DNA of 64,000 nucleotides from Akkermansia muciniphila (GTDB lineage Bacteria; Pseudomonadota; Gammaproteobacteria; Burkholderiales; Burkholderiaceae_C), in assembly GCA_943331105.2 (NCBI GenBank), contig CALQKH020000014.1, positions 36,738 to 100,737 on the forward strand. The letters run 5' to 3'. The translations under genes and the position numbers were made by a program. How positions within the stretch are numbered: the stretch's first letter is position 1; each line of letters opens with the position of its first letter. The notes beneath the pieces were generated by a model. It was not told the origin of the DNA, searched no databases, and saw nothing but the letters and a program-made list of their open reading frames with translations. Of this stretch, positions 8,055 through 16,118 are shown piece after piece.

Positions 8055-9647
8055 TCAAGCCACGGCGGCTTCGGCCACCTCAGCGGGCACCGATGGCAAG
8101 CGAATCAGGTGGTCAAAGGCACTCAGGGCGGCTTTGGCGCCTTCGCCTGCAGCGATCACGATTTGCTTGTAAGGCACGGTGGTGCAGTCGCCGGCCGCAA
8201 AAACGCCCGCCACATTCGTGTGGCCTTTGGCATCCACCACGATCTCGCCAAACTTGCTCAGTTCCAAAGTACCTTTGAGGAATTCGGTGTTGGGCACCAG
8301 ACCGATCTGAACAAACACGCCTTCGAGCTCCACCCAGTGGTCATCACCCGTGGTGCGGTCCTTGTAGCGGATGCCATTGACCTTGCCTTCGGCACCGGTG
8401 ATTTCGGTGGTCTGAGCGCCGGTGTGCACCGTCACATTGGGCAAACTCTTGAGCTTGCTCACCAGCACCGCATCGGCTTTGAGTTGGTCGGCAAATTCAA
8501 ACACCGTGACATGCGCCACGATGCCCGCCAAGTCAATCGCCGCTTCGATGCCGGAGTTGCCACCGCCAATGACGGCCGTGCGCTTGCCCTTGAACAGCGG
8601 ACCGTCGCAGTGTGGGCAATACGCCACGCCCTTGTTTTTGTACTCGGCTTCGCCGGGCACGTTCACATTGCGCCAGCGGGCACCGGTCGACAGGATGACC
8701 GAGCGGGCTTTCAAGGCGCCCCCATTGGCCATTTGCACCTCGATCAGGCCACCGGGCACAGTGGCCGGGATGATTTTCTCGGCACGCTGCAAATTCATGA
8801 TGTCCACTTCGTAGAGGCGCACTTGGGCTTCCAGAGCCGCCGCAAACTTGGGACCATCGGTCTCCAGCACCGAGATGTAGTTCTCGATGGCCATGGTGTC
8901 GTTGGTCTGGCCCCCAAAACGCTCAGCCGCCACACCCACGCGGATGCCTTTTCGGGCCGCATAAACAGCGGCCGCAGCACCGGCAGGGCCACCACCCACG
9001 ATCAAAACGTCGAAGGGGTCCTTGGCGGTCAACTTGGCTGCGTCGCGCTCACCGGCGTTGGTGTCGAGCTTGGCCACGATTTCTTCGACCGACATGCGGC
9101 CTGAGCCAAACACTTGGCCGTTCAAGAAGACCATGGGCACCGCCATGATCTGGCGCTCTTGCACTTCCTTTTGGAAGGCACCGCCCTCGATGACCACAGT
9201 CTTCACATTCGGGTTCACGATGGCCATCAGCGACAAAGCCTGCACCACGTCGGGGCAGTTGTGGCAGCTCAGCGACATGTAGACCTCAAAGTTGAAGTGG
9301 CCTTCCAGCACTTTGACGCTGTCGATGACTTCAGCCTCGACCTTGGGCGGATGACCGCCTGTCCACAGCAGGGCCAGCACCAGCGATGTGAACTCGTGGC
9401 CCAAAGGCAAACCCGCAAAACGCACGCCTTGCGTTTGACCTTCACGCGCCACCACAAAAGATGGCTTGCGGGCATCGTTGCCCGAAGTGTCGAGGCTGAC
9501 CTTGTCAGACAAACCGACAATGGTTTCCAGCAGGTTCTTCATGTCGACGCCCGTCTCGCTGTCGTCCAGCGAGGCCATCAGGCGAATGGGCTGGCGCAGC
9601 AAGCCCAAGTATTGCTGAAGTTGGGCTTTGAGGGTGTCGTCGAGCAT
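8055..9647 (-). CDS. ahpF: Alkyl hydroperoxide reductase subunit F
   Basis: A 530-aa flavoprotein disulfide reductase that passes electrons from NAD(P)H to AhpC. The N-terminal double-thioredoxin-fold domain (about 1-205) carries the CHNC redox centre. The thioredoxin-reductase part has the FAD motif [19 protein letters not shown], the active-site pair CPHCDGP, the NAD(P) motif [15 protein letters not shown] and the C-terminal [14 protein letters not shown]. The ATG at 9647 has CGGAG upstream. It is 159 nt downstream of ahpC on the same strand. Length is close to the usual 520 residues. Confidence 0.96.
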   Translation of the reverse strand: MLDDTLKAQLQQYLGLLRQPIRLMASLDDSETGVDMKNLLETIVGLSDKVSLDTSGNDARKPSFVVAREGQTQGVRFAGLPLGHEFTSLVLALLWTGGHPPKVEAEVIDSVKVLEGHFNFEVYMSLSCHNCPDVVQALSLMAIVNPNVKTVVIEGGAFQKEVQERQIMAVPMVFLNGQVFGSGRMSVEEIVAKLDTNAGERDAAKLTAKDPFDVLIVGGGPAGAAAAVYAARKGIRVGVAAERFGGQTNDTMAIENYISVLETDGPKFAAALEAQVRLYEVDIMNLQRAEKIIPATVPGGLIEVQMANGGALKARSVILSTGARWRNVNVPGEAEYKNKGVAYCPHCDGPLFKGKRTAVIGGGNSGIEAAIDLAGIVAHVTVFEFADQLKADAVLVSKLKSLPNVTVHTGAQTTEITGAEGKVNGIRYKDRTTGDDHWVELEGVFVQIGLVPNTEFLKGTLELSKFGEIVVDAKGHTNVAGVFAAGDCTTVPYKQIVIAAGEGAKAALSAFDHLIRLPSVPAEVAEAAVA

Positions 9648-9806
9648 GGTGATCTCCGGTTTACAGGGTGCAGTGAACATGAACCCGCACTTGTGGCGCA
9701 GGCCAGGGAACATGGGGACTTGGGTGTATTCGTTGAGCGCAAGGCACGCAGGCTTGTGGCCCGCATGCGCTGAACTCAGCGCCCTGACCAGCAGGGCACC
9801 CGAGAT

Positions 9807-10373
9807 TTAGATCTTGCCGACCAGGTCGATGGAAGGCGCCAAAGTCTTGGCGCCTTCTTTCCACTTGGCGGGGCACACTTGGCCAGGGTTGGCGGCGGTG
9901 TACTGAGCTGCTTTGAGCTTGCGCAGGGTCTCGGACACGTCACGAGCGATCTCGTTGGAGTGCACTTCGGCCGTCTTGATCTTGCCTTCGGGGTTGATGA
10001 TGAAGGTGCCGCGCAGCGCCAAGCCTTCTTCTTCGATGTGTACGCCAAAAGCGCGTGTCAGGGCATGTGTCGGGTCGCCAACCAAGGGGAACTTGGCCTT
10101 GCCCACGGCAGGCGATGTCTCGTGCCAGACTTTGTGCGAGAAGTGGGTGTCGGTGGTCACGATGTAGACCTCGGCACCGGCTTTTTGGAACTCGGCGTAG
10201 TTGTCAGCAGCGTCTTCGATTTCTGTGGGGCAGTTGAAGGTGAAGGCTGCAGGCATGAAAATCAGCACGGACCACTCGCCTTTGAGGGTTTCGTTGGACA
10301 CTTGCACGAACTTGCCGTTGTGGAAAGCTTGGGTTTTGAAAGGCTGAACTTGGGTATTGATCAAAGAGGACAT
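9807..10373 (-). CDS. ahpC: Alkyl hydroperoxide reductase subunit C (typical 2-Cys peroxiredoxin)
   Basis: A 188-aa peroxiredoxin reducing H2O2 and organic hydroperoxides in the cytoplasm. The peroxidatic Cys48 lies in FTFNCPTEIED and the resolving Cys167 in GQVCPAKW; the GGLG-type region and the C-terminal tail match AhpC1. Subunit F, encoded downstream, re-reduces it. Upstream are a candidate OxyR site (10459-10495), a -10-like TATGAT on the minus strand, and a perfect AATGAG/CTCATT inverted repeat (10408-10423), so peroxide induction is likely. Confidence 0.97.
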   Translation of the reverse strand: MSSLINTQVQPFKTQAFHNGKFVQVSNETLKGEWSVLIFMPAAFTFNCPTEIEDAADNYAEFQKAGAEVYIVTTDTHFSHKVWHETSPAVGKAKFPLVGDPTHALTRAFGVHIEEEGLALRGTFIINPEGKIKTAEVHSNEIARDVSETLRKLKAAQYTAANPGQVCPAKWKEGAKTLAPSIDLVGKI

Positions 10374-10407
10374 GGTGTTTCCTATGGGTGGTTTAAAAAA
10401 ACTATCG

Positions 10408-10423
10408 AATGAGGTAACTCATT
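10408..10423. repeat. Inverted repeat in the ahpC leader
   Basis: AATGAG, four bases (GTAA), then CTCATT: a perfect 6-bp inverted repeat 35 bases upstream of the ahpC start. It lies downstream of the candidate promoter, so it may form a small hairpin in the leader or bind a regulator. I have no assignment for it. Confidence 0.4.
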
Positions 10424-10458
10424 GGTCGCAATCATAATGCAGCCTAGGGTTTCTACTC

Positions 10459-10495
10459 ATAAGTAGTTTTTATGGCCCCGATAGGAAAAACCTTT
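10459..10495 (-). promoter_or_regulatory. Candidate OxyR binding site upstream of ahpC
   Basis: Read on the minus strand the 37 bases are AAAGGTTTTTCCTAT, seven bases, then ATAAAAACTACTTAT. Against the OxyR consensus (two ATAGnTnnnAnCTAT blocks seven bases apart) the first block matches 8 of 10 and the second 7 of 10 fixed positions, with exact spacing. A -10-like TATGAT with a poor -35 follows, as expected for an OxyR-activated promoter. The binding itself is inferred. Confidence 0.6.
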
Positions 10496-10541
10496 AGAAC
10501 CGACCCATCCTGATTGGGGCGGACCCTTGAGAGAGGGCAAA

Positions 10542-10982
10542 TCAAGCCCTTGTTGAACGGGGCGTTTTTAAAAACCCCAACCCCAAGCTCAGCCAAGCCA
10601 AAATCCAAGCCATGCCGCCCCACGGCACCCAAGCACGCATGGCATCCCAACCGAACACATGGCGGGCATACAGGTTGAAGCTGAACAAGAGCAAACCGAC
10701 CAGCATGAGCCAACCGGCCGCCTGCAGCCAACGCCATGGCCCACCGATCCGGAGTGCCAGGCCCGTGAACAACAATCCCAGCGAATGAAATTGCTGCTGA
10801 CTCAATGCGGTTTGCACTGCCGCGGGCACACCCCCGGCAAACACCGGCAAATGTGCAAATGCAGCGCTGAACACCACGCTGGCGCAGGCGCTGATCGCTC
10901 CCAGCGCCAGAAACCACCGAGCCGACAGGGGCCAAACTTCAGGTGAGGAATTTGAAGTGAAAGCAAAAGGCTGGTTGGACAT
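10542..10982 (-). CDS. DUF423 family small membrane protein
   Basis: A 146-aa integral membrane protein of the DUF423 (YgdD/TMEM256) family, function unknown. It has an N-terminal cytoplasmic stretch and four predicted membrane helices, with the family features GAISACASVVFSAAFAHL, a central FHSLGLLFTGLAL and the C-terminal WVPWGGMAWILAWLSLGLG. The start at 10982 (MSNQPFAF) is the ATG that leaves a normal short N-terminus. It lies upstream of ahpC on the same strand, but the long gap holding the candidate OxyR site argues against co-transcription. Confidence 0.8.
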   Translation of the reverse strand: MSNQPFAFTSNSSPEVWPLSARWFLALGAISACASVVFSAAFAHLPVFAGGVPAAVQTALSQQQFHSLGLLFTGLALRIGGPWRWLQAAGWLMLVGLLLFSFNLYARHVFGWDAMRAWVPWGGMAWILAWLSLGLGFLKTPRSTRA

Positions 10983-11062
10983 GGTGTGTGGGCACAAGAC
11001 AAAAATGGGACCCGTGCATTGGAGCATGTTCGGGAGCCCCATGCGCCACCAGGAATGCACGC

Positions 11063-12238
11063 TCACATCAGCGGCCTTCGGTAACCACCAGCCTGTCCGC
11101 CAGGAGACAGGACCACCTGCCACAGCTGGTTGTCACGAGAGCGGAAAGTGCCTGCACAACACAGCAGGTAATAGCGCCACATGCGGTAAAAGCGCTCGCC
11201 GTAGCGTTCCCGAAGTAACGGCCATGCGGCTTCGAAACGCGCATGCCAAGCCATCAGCGTCTTGTCGTAATCCTCGCCCAAGTTGTGCCAATCCTCCATG
11301 ACGAACTGCTCTTCGCTATAGAAAGAGATTTCAGAGGCAGCGGGCAGCACGCCGTTAGGAAAGATGTATTTTTCAATCCACGGATCAATGCTCGCACCTG
11401 CCCGGTTTTTGCCGATGGTATGCAATAAAAACAAACCCTCATTGCGCAGGCTGCGCCGTGCCATTTCAAAGTAGGCGCGGTAGTTTTTGTGGCCCACATG
11501 CTCAAACATGCCCACCGAAGCAATGCGGTCAAAGCGTTGGTACCCCTCGGGGTTGAACTGCCTGTAGTCAGCCAACTCGAAGCGCACCGGCCAGCCCTGC
11601 GCTTTGGCGTTACCCAGCCGCGCCTGCTCTTTGGAAATGGTCAAACCCACACAGTGCACGCCATGGCGCTTGGCCGCGTGCAACATCAAACTGCCCCAGC
11701 CGCAGCCAATGTCCAGCAGTGTCATGCCAGGCTGAAGTTGCAGCTTCTGGCAAACCAGCTCCAGCTTGGCCTCTTGCGCCTGCTGCAGCGTTTGGGCAGC
11801 TGGCCAGTAAGCACAGCTGTAGGCCATTGACGGGTCGAGCATGGCTTCGTACAAATCGTTGCCCAAGTCGTAATGCAGCTCGCCCACCTGCCAAGCCCTG
11901 TGGGGAGATTGCAAGTTGGTCAAACGGGCCTTGAGCGACGCCCACAACCAACCCGCTCGACCCACCTGCTCGTCCAGCCGCGCCCTGAGGATTCGGGCGA
12001 TGAACTCGTCCACATGGTCGCAGTCCCACCAGCCATCCATGTAGCTTTCGCCCAAACCCAAACTGCCGCGCGTCAAGATGCGGTCAAAGGTGTCGGGGTG
12101 GCGCACCCGCATGTCCCAAGGCCTGCCGCCCCCAACCCGTATATCGGCCGTGGCCAACAAATCGCAGGCGCGCCGCCAGTTGCTGTCGGTGTGCAACAAA
12201 GCCGATTCGTTCTTATCCCACTTGAGCTCTATAGCCAT
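11063..12238 (-). CDS. cfa: Cyclopropane-fatty-acyl-phospholipid synthase
   Basis: A 391-aa SAM-dependent methyltransferase that adds a methylene bridge to unsaturated phospholipid acyl chains at the membrane. Motifs: the N-terminal domain with GLGESYMDGWWD, HYDLGNDLYEAMLDPSMAYSCAYW, the SAM site LLDIGCGWGSL, FDRIASVGMFEHVGHKNYRAYF, and the C-terminal WRYYLLCCAGTFRSRDNQLWQ. AGGAG lies seven bases before the ATG at 12238, which fixes the start. Length agrees with E. coli Cfa (382 aa). It is divergent from the HSD10-like dehydrogenase across a 217-base gap. Confidence 0.95.
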   Translation of the reverse strand: MAIELKWDKNESALLHTDSNWRRACDLLATADIRVGGGRPWDMRVRHPDTFDRILTRGSLGLGESYMDGWWDCDHVDEFIARILRARLDEQVGRAGWLWASLKARLTNLQSPHRAWQVGELHYDLGNDLYEAMLDPSMAYSCAYWPAAQTLQQAQEAKLELVCQKLQLQPGMTLLDIGCGWGSLMLHAAKRHGVHCVGLTISKEQARLGNAKAQGWPVRFELADYRQFNPEGYQRFDRIASVGMFEHVGHKNYRAYFEMARRSLRNEGLFLLHTIGKNRAGASIDPWIEKYIFPNGVLPAASEISFYSEEQFVMEDWHNLGEDYDKTLMAWHARFEAAWPLLRERYGERFYRMWRYYLLCCAGTFRSRDNQLWQVVLSPGGQAGGYRRPLM

Positions 12239-12422
12239 CCGGTTCTCCTGTTGATGCACCCACCCGGACCGGTGGCCCGGGGTGTTGTCCATGCTAGGCC
12301 GTCTCTTGGCCCAGATCCATTCAGCAAAGCCGGTAGCCCTGTACCGTGTTATCGGTAAGGCATGGCGGAATGGATCGGGTGCATGGCGTCCTTTTGCGCA
12401 GGCCATCTGTGCATAATTGACG

Positions 12423-12437
12423 TTGACGTAACGTCAA
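12423..12437. promoter_or_regulatory. Perfect 7-1-7 palindrome, LiuR-like operator
   Basis: TTGACGTAACGTCAA is a perfect palindrome about a single central base, 18 bases before the start of the HSD10-like gene, with an additional TTGACG immediately upstream (12417-12422). It resembles the sites I recall for LiuR, a MerR-family regulator of branched-chain amino acid degradation. The gene downstream encodes a step of isoleucine breakdown, so context agrees. No regulator gene is next to it. Confidence 0.6.
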
Positions 12438-12455
12438 TCAAATTCAGGAGTTGAA

Positions 12456-13214
12456 ATGGACATACAAGGCAAAGTTTTCATAGTCACCGGCGGCGCATCG
12501 GGCTTGGGCGAAGGCACGGCCCGCATGCTGGCGGCCAATGGCGGCAAGGTCGTGATCGCCGACATGCAGGCTGAAAAAGGCGAGGCCATCGCCAAAGAAC
12601 TGGGCGGCGCATTCGTCAAGTGCGATGTGAGCAACGAAGCCGACGGCCAGGCCGTGGTGGCTCAAGCTGTGTCGATGGGCAAGTTGGTGGGCTTGGTCAA
12701 CTGCGCGGGCATCGCCCCCGCCGAAAAAACCGTGGGCAAAAACGGCGCACACAACCTGGCCGTCTACACCAAGACCATCATGGTCAACCTGGTGGGCACC
12801 TTCAACATGATCCGCCTGGCCTCGGAAGCCATGAGCAAAAACGAGCCCGAAGCCACTGGCGAACGCGGTGTGCTGATCAGCACCGCCAGCGTGGCCGCCT
12901 ACGACGGCCAGATTGGCCAGGCGGCCTATGCTGCATCCAAGGGCGGCGTGGTCGGCATGACCTTGCCCATTGCCCGCGACCTCTCGCGCAACGGCATCCG
13001 CAATATGACCATTGCCCCCGGCATCTTTGGCACCCCCATGCTGTTTGGCATGCCCCAAGAAGTGCAAGACGCGCTGGCCGCTGGCGTGCCCTTCCCCAGC
13101 CGCTTGGGCACACCACAAGACTATGCCAAGTTGGCCAAGCACATCATCGAAAACGACATGCTCAACGGCGAGGTGATTCGTCTGGACGGCGCGATCCGCT
13201 TGGCGCCGAAGTGA
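12456..13214 (+). CDS. SDR family 3-hydroxyacyl-CoA dehydrogenase (HSD17B10-like)
   Basis: A 252-aa classical short-chain dehydrogenase closely resembling the type 10 17-beta-HSD / 2-methyl-3-hydroxybutyryl-CoA dehydrogenase group. NAD-binding [15 protein letters not shown] near residue 9, [21 protein letters not shown], catalytic Ser in [14 protein letters not shown] with YAASKGG (YxxxK), then [17 protein letters not shown], which is typical of this subgroup. It would oxidise 2-methyl-3-hydroxybutyryl-CoA in isoleucine degradation or short 3-hydroxyacyl-CoA. AGGAG lies before the ATG. A strong palindrome lies immediately upstream. Confidence 0.88.
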   Translation: MDIQGKVFIVTGGASGLGEGTARMLAANGGKVVIADMQAEKGEAIAKELGGAFVKCDVSNEADGQAVVAQAVSMGKLVGLVNCAGIAPAEKTVGKNGAHNLAVYTKTIMVNLVGTFNMIRLASEAMSKNEPEATGERGVLISTASVAAYDGQIGQAAYAASKGGVVGMTLPIARDLSRNGIRNMTIAPGIFGTPMLFGMPQEVQDALAAGVPFPSRLGTPQDYAKLAKHIIENDMLNGEVIRLDGAIRLAPK

Positions 13215-13235
13215 GCGCCCAGCAGGCCCGCTGAC

Positions 13236-14030
13236 TCAGGCCACCATGCCCATCCAACTCAAGGCGAACCAAGCCGCGATGTAAACGCTGGTGAAAGCCA
13301 GCACAGATGGCATGGCAGCCTGACCGCCGATGCGTTCGGCCAAGAGTCCAGACAGTGGGATGAATTGCTGGGCATGAACGGCCAAAAAATGCGCGGGGCG
13401 CACGTCTTGCCAGGTGTGCCAACCCACCACAGGCCAACCCACCCCAGCAGGCGGCTGCCTGCCGCCCAACATGAAACCACTGACGGTGGACAACACAAAG
13501 GTCAGGACCAAGCCCAAAAGTACCGCCAAGAGGGTGGGCGTGAGGACAGTTGTCCCCAAAGCTTTCCAAATGACCCATGCCAGCCAGGCCTGAGATGCCA
13601 CCAAGCCCACCGCAGCAACAGCCATCAGACCAAACAGGATCGCCCGCACAGGGTCGCTCGTGTTGTAGTGCGAGCCTTCACCAAGCGAGGCTTGGTATGT
13701 GATGTACACCACTTCGAACAAAGAGGTGACGATGATCAAAGCAGCGATCCACTGAAAGCTTGGGTCGTGGCCTACCTGACCGGGCACCAGCGTGGTCAAC
13801 CAAATGGTGGTCAAGGCAAACAGCGCCGTGCCTGCCATGAACTTCATGGGCTTGGCCCAAATGCCCACCTCGCGCAGTGTGCGCGCATCGACCCAAGACA
13901 GCGCATAAGTGGGCAACAGCACCGCCGCCATCAGAACACCATAAAGGCACAAAGTTTTTTGCGATGCACTCAGTCCGTGCCAGCCCAAGGCCGAATCGGC
14001 CCATCCCTGCACCGTGTTTAAAAACGACAC
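13236..14030 (-). CDS. Conserved hypothetical integral membrane protein
   Basis: A 264-aa protein of unknown function with about seven predicted hydrophobic helices (LCLYGVLMAAVLLPTYAL, FMAGTALFALTTIWLTTLV, WIAALIIVTSLFEVVYITY, AILFGLMAVAAVGLVASQAW, LLAVLLGLVLTFVLSTVSGF, VLAFTSVYIAAWFALSWMG). The probable start is GTG at 14030 with AGGGG upstream. The His-containing stretches (GWHTWQDVRPAHFLAVHAQQFIPLSG) lie between helices and could bind metal or haem; that is a guess. It is divergent from a TetR regulator across a gap holding a perfect operator-like palindrome, so it is a likely target of that regulator. Confidence 0.75.
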   Translation of the reverse strand: MSFLNTVQGWADSALGWHGLSASQKTLCLYGVLMAAVLLPTYALSWVDARTLREVGIWAKPMKFMAGTALFALTTIWLTTLVPGQVGHDPSFQWIAALIIVTSLFEVVYITYQASLGEGSHYNTSDPVRAILFGLMAVAAVGLVASQAWLAWVIWKALGTTVLTPTLLAVLLGLVLTFVLSTVSGFMLGGRQPPAGVGWPVVGWHTWQDVRPAHFLAVHAQQFIPLSGLLAERIGGQAAMPSVLAFTSVYIAAWFALSWMGMVA

Positions 14031-14073
14031 GATCGCCCCTAAAGTTGACGCCGTCTACAAGTGTCGCTTAAAC

Positions 14074-14090
14074 TGTTGACACTGTCAACA
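14074..14090. promoter_or_regulatory. Perfect 8-1-8 palindrome, probable TetR operator
   Basis: TGTTGACACTGTCAACA is perfectly symmetrical about its central base. It lies between the divergent membrane-protein gene (start 14030) and the TetR gene (start 14112). A weaker copy, GTTGAC-GCC-GTCTAC, is at 14044-14058. Its position and symmetry are those of an autoregulatory TetR-family site controlling both genes. Confidence 0.75.
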
Positions 14091-14111
14091 TTAGCCCAAG
14101 TCAAAGGCCAA

Positions 14112-14789
14112 ATGGTCAAAACCATTCAGGAACTAGATCTGAAAGAAGCCTGCATCCAAGCGGCCCGCGAGGTGATTGCCGAGCAAGGCGTGGAAGGCCT
14201 GAGCCTGCGCGATGTGGCGCGCAAACTCGGTGTGTCGCACCAAGCGCCCTACCGGCACTACCCCAGCAGGGACCACTTGCTGGCGGCAATCATGCAGAGG
14301 TGCTTTGAGGATTTCGCCGCTTTTTTGGACCAAGCCTCCAAAGCCCATGCCAGCGATGCACTGCTGGGCATGGGCCAGGCCTACATGCTTTTCGCTGCAG
14401 AACACCCGCTGGAATACCGACTGATGTTCGGTATACCCTGGCCCAAGCCTGCAGCCCATCCCGAATTGGTGCGCCATGCGGTGCATGCTTTTGACCTGTT
14501 GCGTCACCATTTGCAGCAGCAATTGCAACAGCGCGCAGACACAAAACAGAGTGACATGCTGGCCTTGTTGGCCCAAGCGGAGTTGCAAGCCCTGTTCATT
14601 TGGTCAGCCCTGCACGGCATGGCCAGCATCCAGCAGGCCAACGTCATGCATCACCTGATGCTCTCACCCGGTGTTTCTGAAATGGCCGAGCCCTACTTGA
14701 TGGGCATGATGAAGACCGCCTTGACCCACGGCCCGGCCCAGGCCTCCCCAGCCAGCCCGGCATCGGCCAAGGACCGCCATGAAGGCTGA
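14112..14789 (+). CDS. TetR/AcrR family transcriptional regulator
   Basis: A 225-aa TetR-family repressor. The DNA-binding helix-turn-helix covers about residues 10-55 (ACIQAAREVIAEQGVEGLSLRDVARKLGVSHQAPYRHYPSRDHLLAAIM), and the remainder is a WHG/TetR_C-like ligand domain (PLEYRLMFGIPW, QAELQALFIWSALHGMA). ATG 14112 is preferred to an in-frame GTG at 14061 because the latter would place the operator palindrome inside the coding region. It probably represses itself and the divergent membrane protein. The ligand is unknown. Its end overlaps the patatin remnant by 11 nt. Confidence 0.9.
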   Translation: MVKTIQELDLKEACIQAAREVIAEQGVEGLSLRDVARKLGVSHQAPYRHYPSRDHLLAAIMQRCFEDFAAFLDQASKAHASDALLGMGQAYMLFAAEHPLEYRLMFGIPWPKPAAHPELVRHAVHAFDLLRHHLQQQLQQRADTKQSDMLALLAQAELQALFIWSALHGMASIQQANVMHHLMLSPGVSEMAEPYLMGMMKTALTHGPAQASPASPASAKDRHEG

Positions 14790-15288
14790 ATCACACCGCC
14801 GCTGGGGCTTGGCCGCCCTGCTCATCGCCGCGGGGACCTCCGCGGCCTGCGCCCAGTTCAACCACGCACAACCCAACAGCCCCGTGGCCCTGAGCGCCGT
14901 GCCCGCTATCTCGCCCGCACCGCGTGTGGCGCTGGTGCTTGGCAGCGGCGGCCCCCGAGGATATGAAGACGGTGACGAGTCCTTGCCAGTGGCGGTTCGC
15001 GCCGCCCGCCAAGCTGGCGCCAAGTTTGTCATCGCCGTCGACGTGACCGCCCGCCCGGGCAACGCACCTGACGGCACATCAGCCGCACGCCTGGAACGCG
15101 AAGCCCGCAGACGCGCACGCATCGACCCGGGACTGCAACACGCTGATTTTGTGATCCACCCCGACATGGGTTTTGCCACCCGCCCCACACCCGCTTTTTT
15201 CAGAATGGCCAGGCAGTCAGGCGAGATGGAGGCACTTCGGCTTTTGCCTCAACTTAAAGTGGCGCTCCAACATTCACAAAAATTTTGA
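14779..15288 (+). pseudogene. Patatin-like phospholipase remnant with internal deletion
   Basis: A 169-aa open frame that keeps the two ends of a patatin lipoprotein but not its middle. The N-terminus has a signal peptide with a Cys-ending hydrophobic stretch and the oxyanion loop VALVLGSGGPRG. The next residues, YEDGDESLPVAVRAARQAGAKFVIAVDV, belong to the region around and after the catalytic Asp, normally some 150 residues later. The whole segment with the GxSxG nucleophile is missing, yet the frame is open to the stop, so the deletion is in frame. The product cannot have the Ser-Asp dyad. It could be a recent pseudogene or a non-catalytic protein. It is translationally coupled to the TetR gene. 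Confidence 0.75.
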
Positions 15289-15309
15289 GTGGAATACCCA
15301 ATTTAACCC

Positions 15310-15615
15310 TCAGTCGACCGCCAAGCCCAGCGGCAAAGGCATGCGCCCAATGGGTGGGCGCTCCTTGGCCCGCTCCATGGCTTTCCACAAATCACTCTGG
15401 GTTTGCAAAGCCAGCCAATACCCTGGGTTGGTGCCCAAAGCCTCGGAGAGCCTCACATCCATATCGGCCGTTACCGCCGCATGGCCATGCAGTACACGGG
15501 ACAGCATCACACGGCTGATGCCCAAATGACCTGCAAAAGCGGTCACGCTCGTGTTCAAGTCTTCCAGCCAGCCAGCCAGCATTTCACCGGGGTGGGCCGG
15601 GTTGTGCATCTTCAT
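15310..15615 (-). CDS. higA: HigA-type antitoxin (XRE family)
   Basis: A 101-aa antitoxin of the HigA/VapI group. It begins MKMHNPAHPGEMLAGWLEDL, the usual HigA N-terminus, followed by the helix-turn-helix SVTAFAGHLGISRVMLSRVLHG and a short C-terminal tail. It neutralises the HigB toxin encoded ten bases upstream on the same strand and should repress the operon promoter. The ATG at 15615 follows AAGG and is chosen over an upstream in-frame start inside higB. Confidence 0.92.
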   Translation of the reverse strand: MKMHNPAHPGEMLAGWLEDLNTSVTAFAGHLGISRVMLSRVLHGHAAVTADMDVRLSEALGTNPGYWLALQTQSDLWKAMERAKERPPIGRMPLPLGLAVD

Positions 15616-15625
15616 GGTTGGCCTT

Positions 15626-15904
15626 TCAGTGGTAGTCCAAAGAATCCAGCAATTCAACGTCTTGCCCCACAAACCGTAAGTTCAGCCGCCAGTTGGCCTG
15701 AACCGTCACAGCATGAAAACCGGACCGGTCTCCCGTCAAAACATGCAAACGCCATGACGGGCGATTCAAGTCAGTCGGGCCTTGCGCCACGTTCAGCGCG
15801 GTAAGCAATTCACGCAAACGCTTGGCATGAATGGCCTGGATGCCAGACATGCGACCCGTCTTGAAATAAAGCTCAAGACCTTTGTGTCGGATGCTCAGGA
15901 TCAT
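15626..15904 (-). CDS. higB: HigB-type toxin (RelE/ParE superfamily)
   Basis: A 92-aa RelE-fold toxin, predicted to cut mRNA on the ribosome. The family pattern is seen: KGLELYFKTGRMSGIQ, HAKRLRELLTALN, the basic segment WRLHVLTGDRSGFHAVTVQANWRLNLRF, and a short acidic end (ELLDSLDYH). In HigB-type toxins the catalytic residues are the basic ones in these blocks. The toxin gene precedes the antitoxin gene, the order typical for higBA. Confidence 0.92.
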   Translation of the reverse strand: MILSIRHKGLELYFKTGRMSGIQAIHAKRLRELLTALNVAQGPTDLNRPSWRLHVLTGDRSGFHAVTVQANWRLNLRFVGQDVELLDSLDYH

Positions 15905-15909
15905 AAACT

Positions 15910-15926
15910 GTAAATCATGACTTTAC
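15910..15926. promoter_or_regulatory. Candidate HigA operator upstream of higB
   Basis: GTAAA and TTTAC form an inverted repeat around seven bases (TCATGAC), six bases upstream of the higB start. The placement suits autorepression by HigA. The arms are only 5 bp, so the call is weak. Confidence 0.4.
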
Positions 15927-16118
15927 GAATAGCTCAAAACTGGCGTTCACCTGATGGCTGATCGGATCAACGCCTCGAAGCAAAATTCAAAATTGACGAG
16001 GCAATTATGAATACATTGATACCCACTATTGACCTGTAAACCTTGACAAAATTCTTGCCATCGGATCACTTGGTGCTGACCTCCAATGCCGCTAGCATGC
16101 TGAGAAGAGTTACGACAC

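Noticed and set aside
10453..10471. Hairpin CTACT/AGTAG followed by five T on the plus strand, as a terminator
   Set aside because: No plus-strand gene ends there, the stem is only 5 bp, and the sequence is better explained as part of the OxyR-type site for ahpC.
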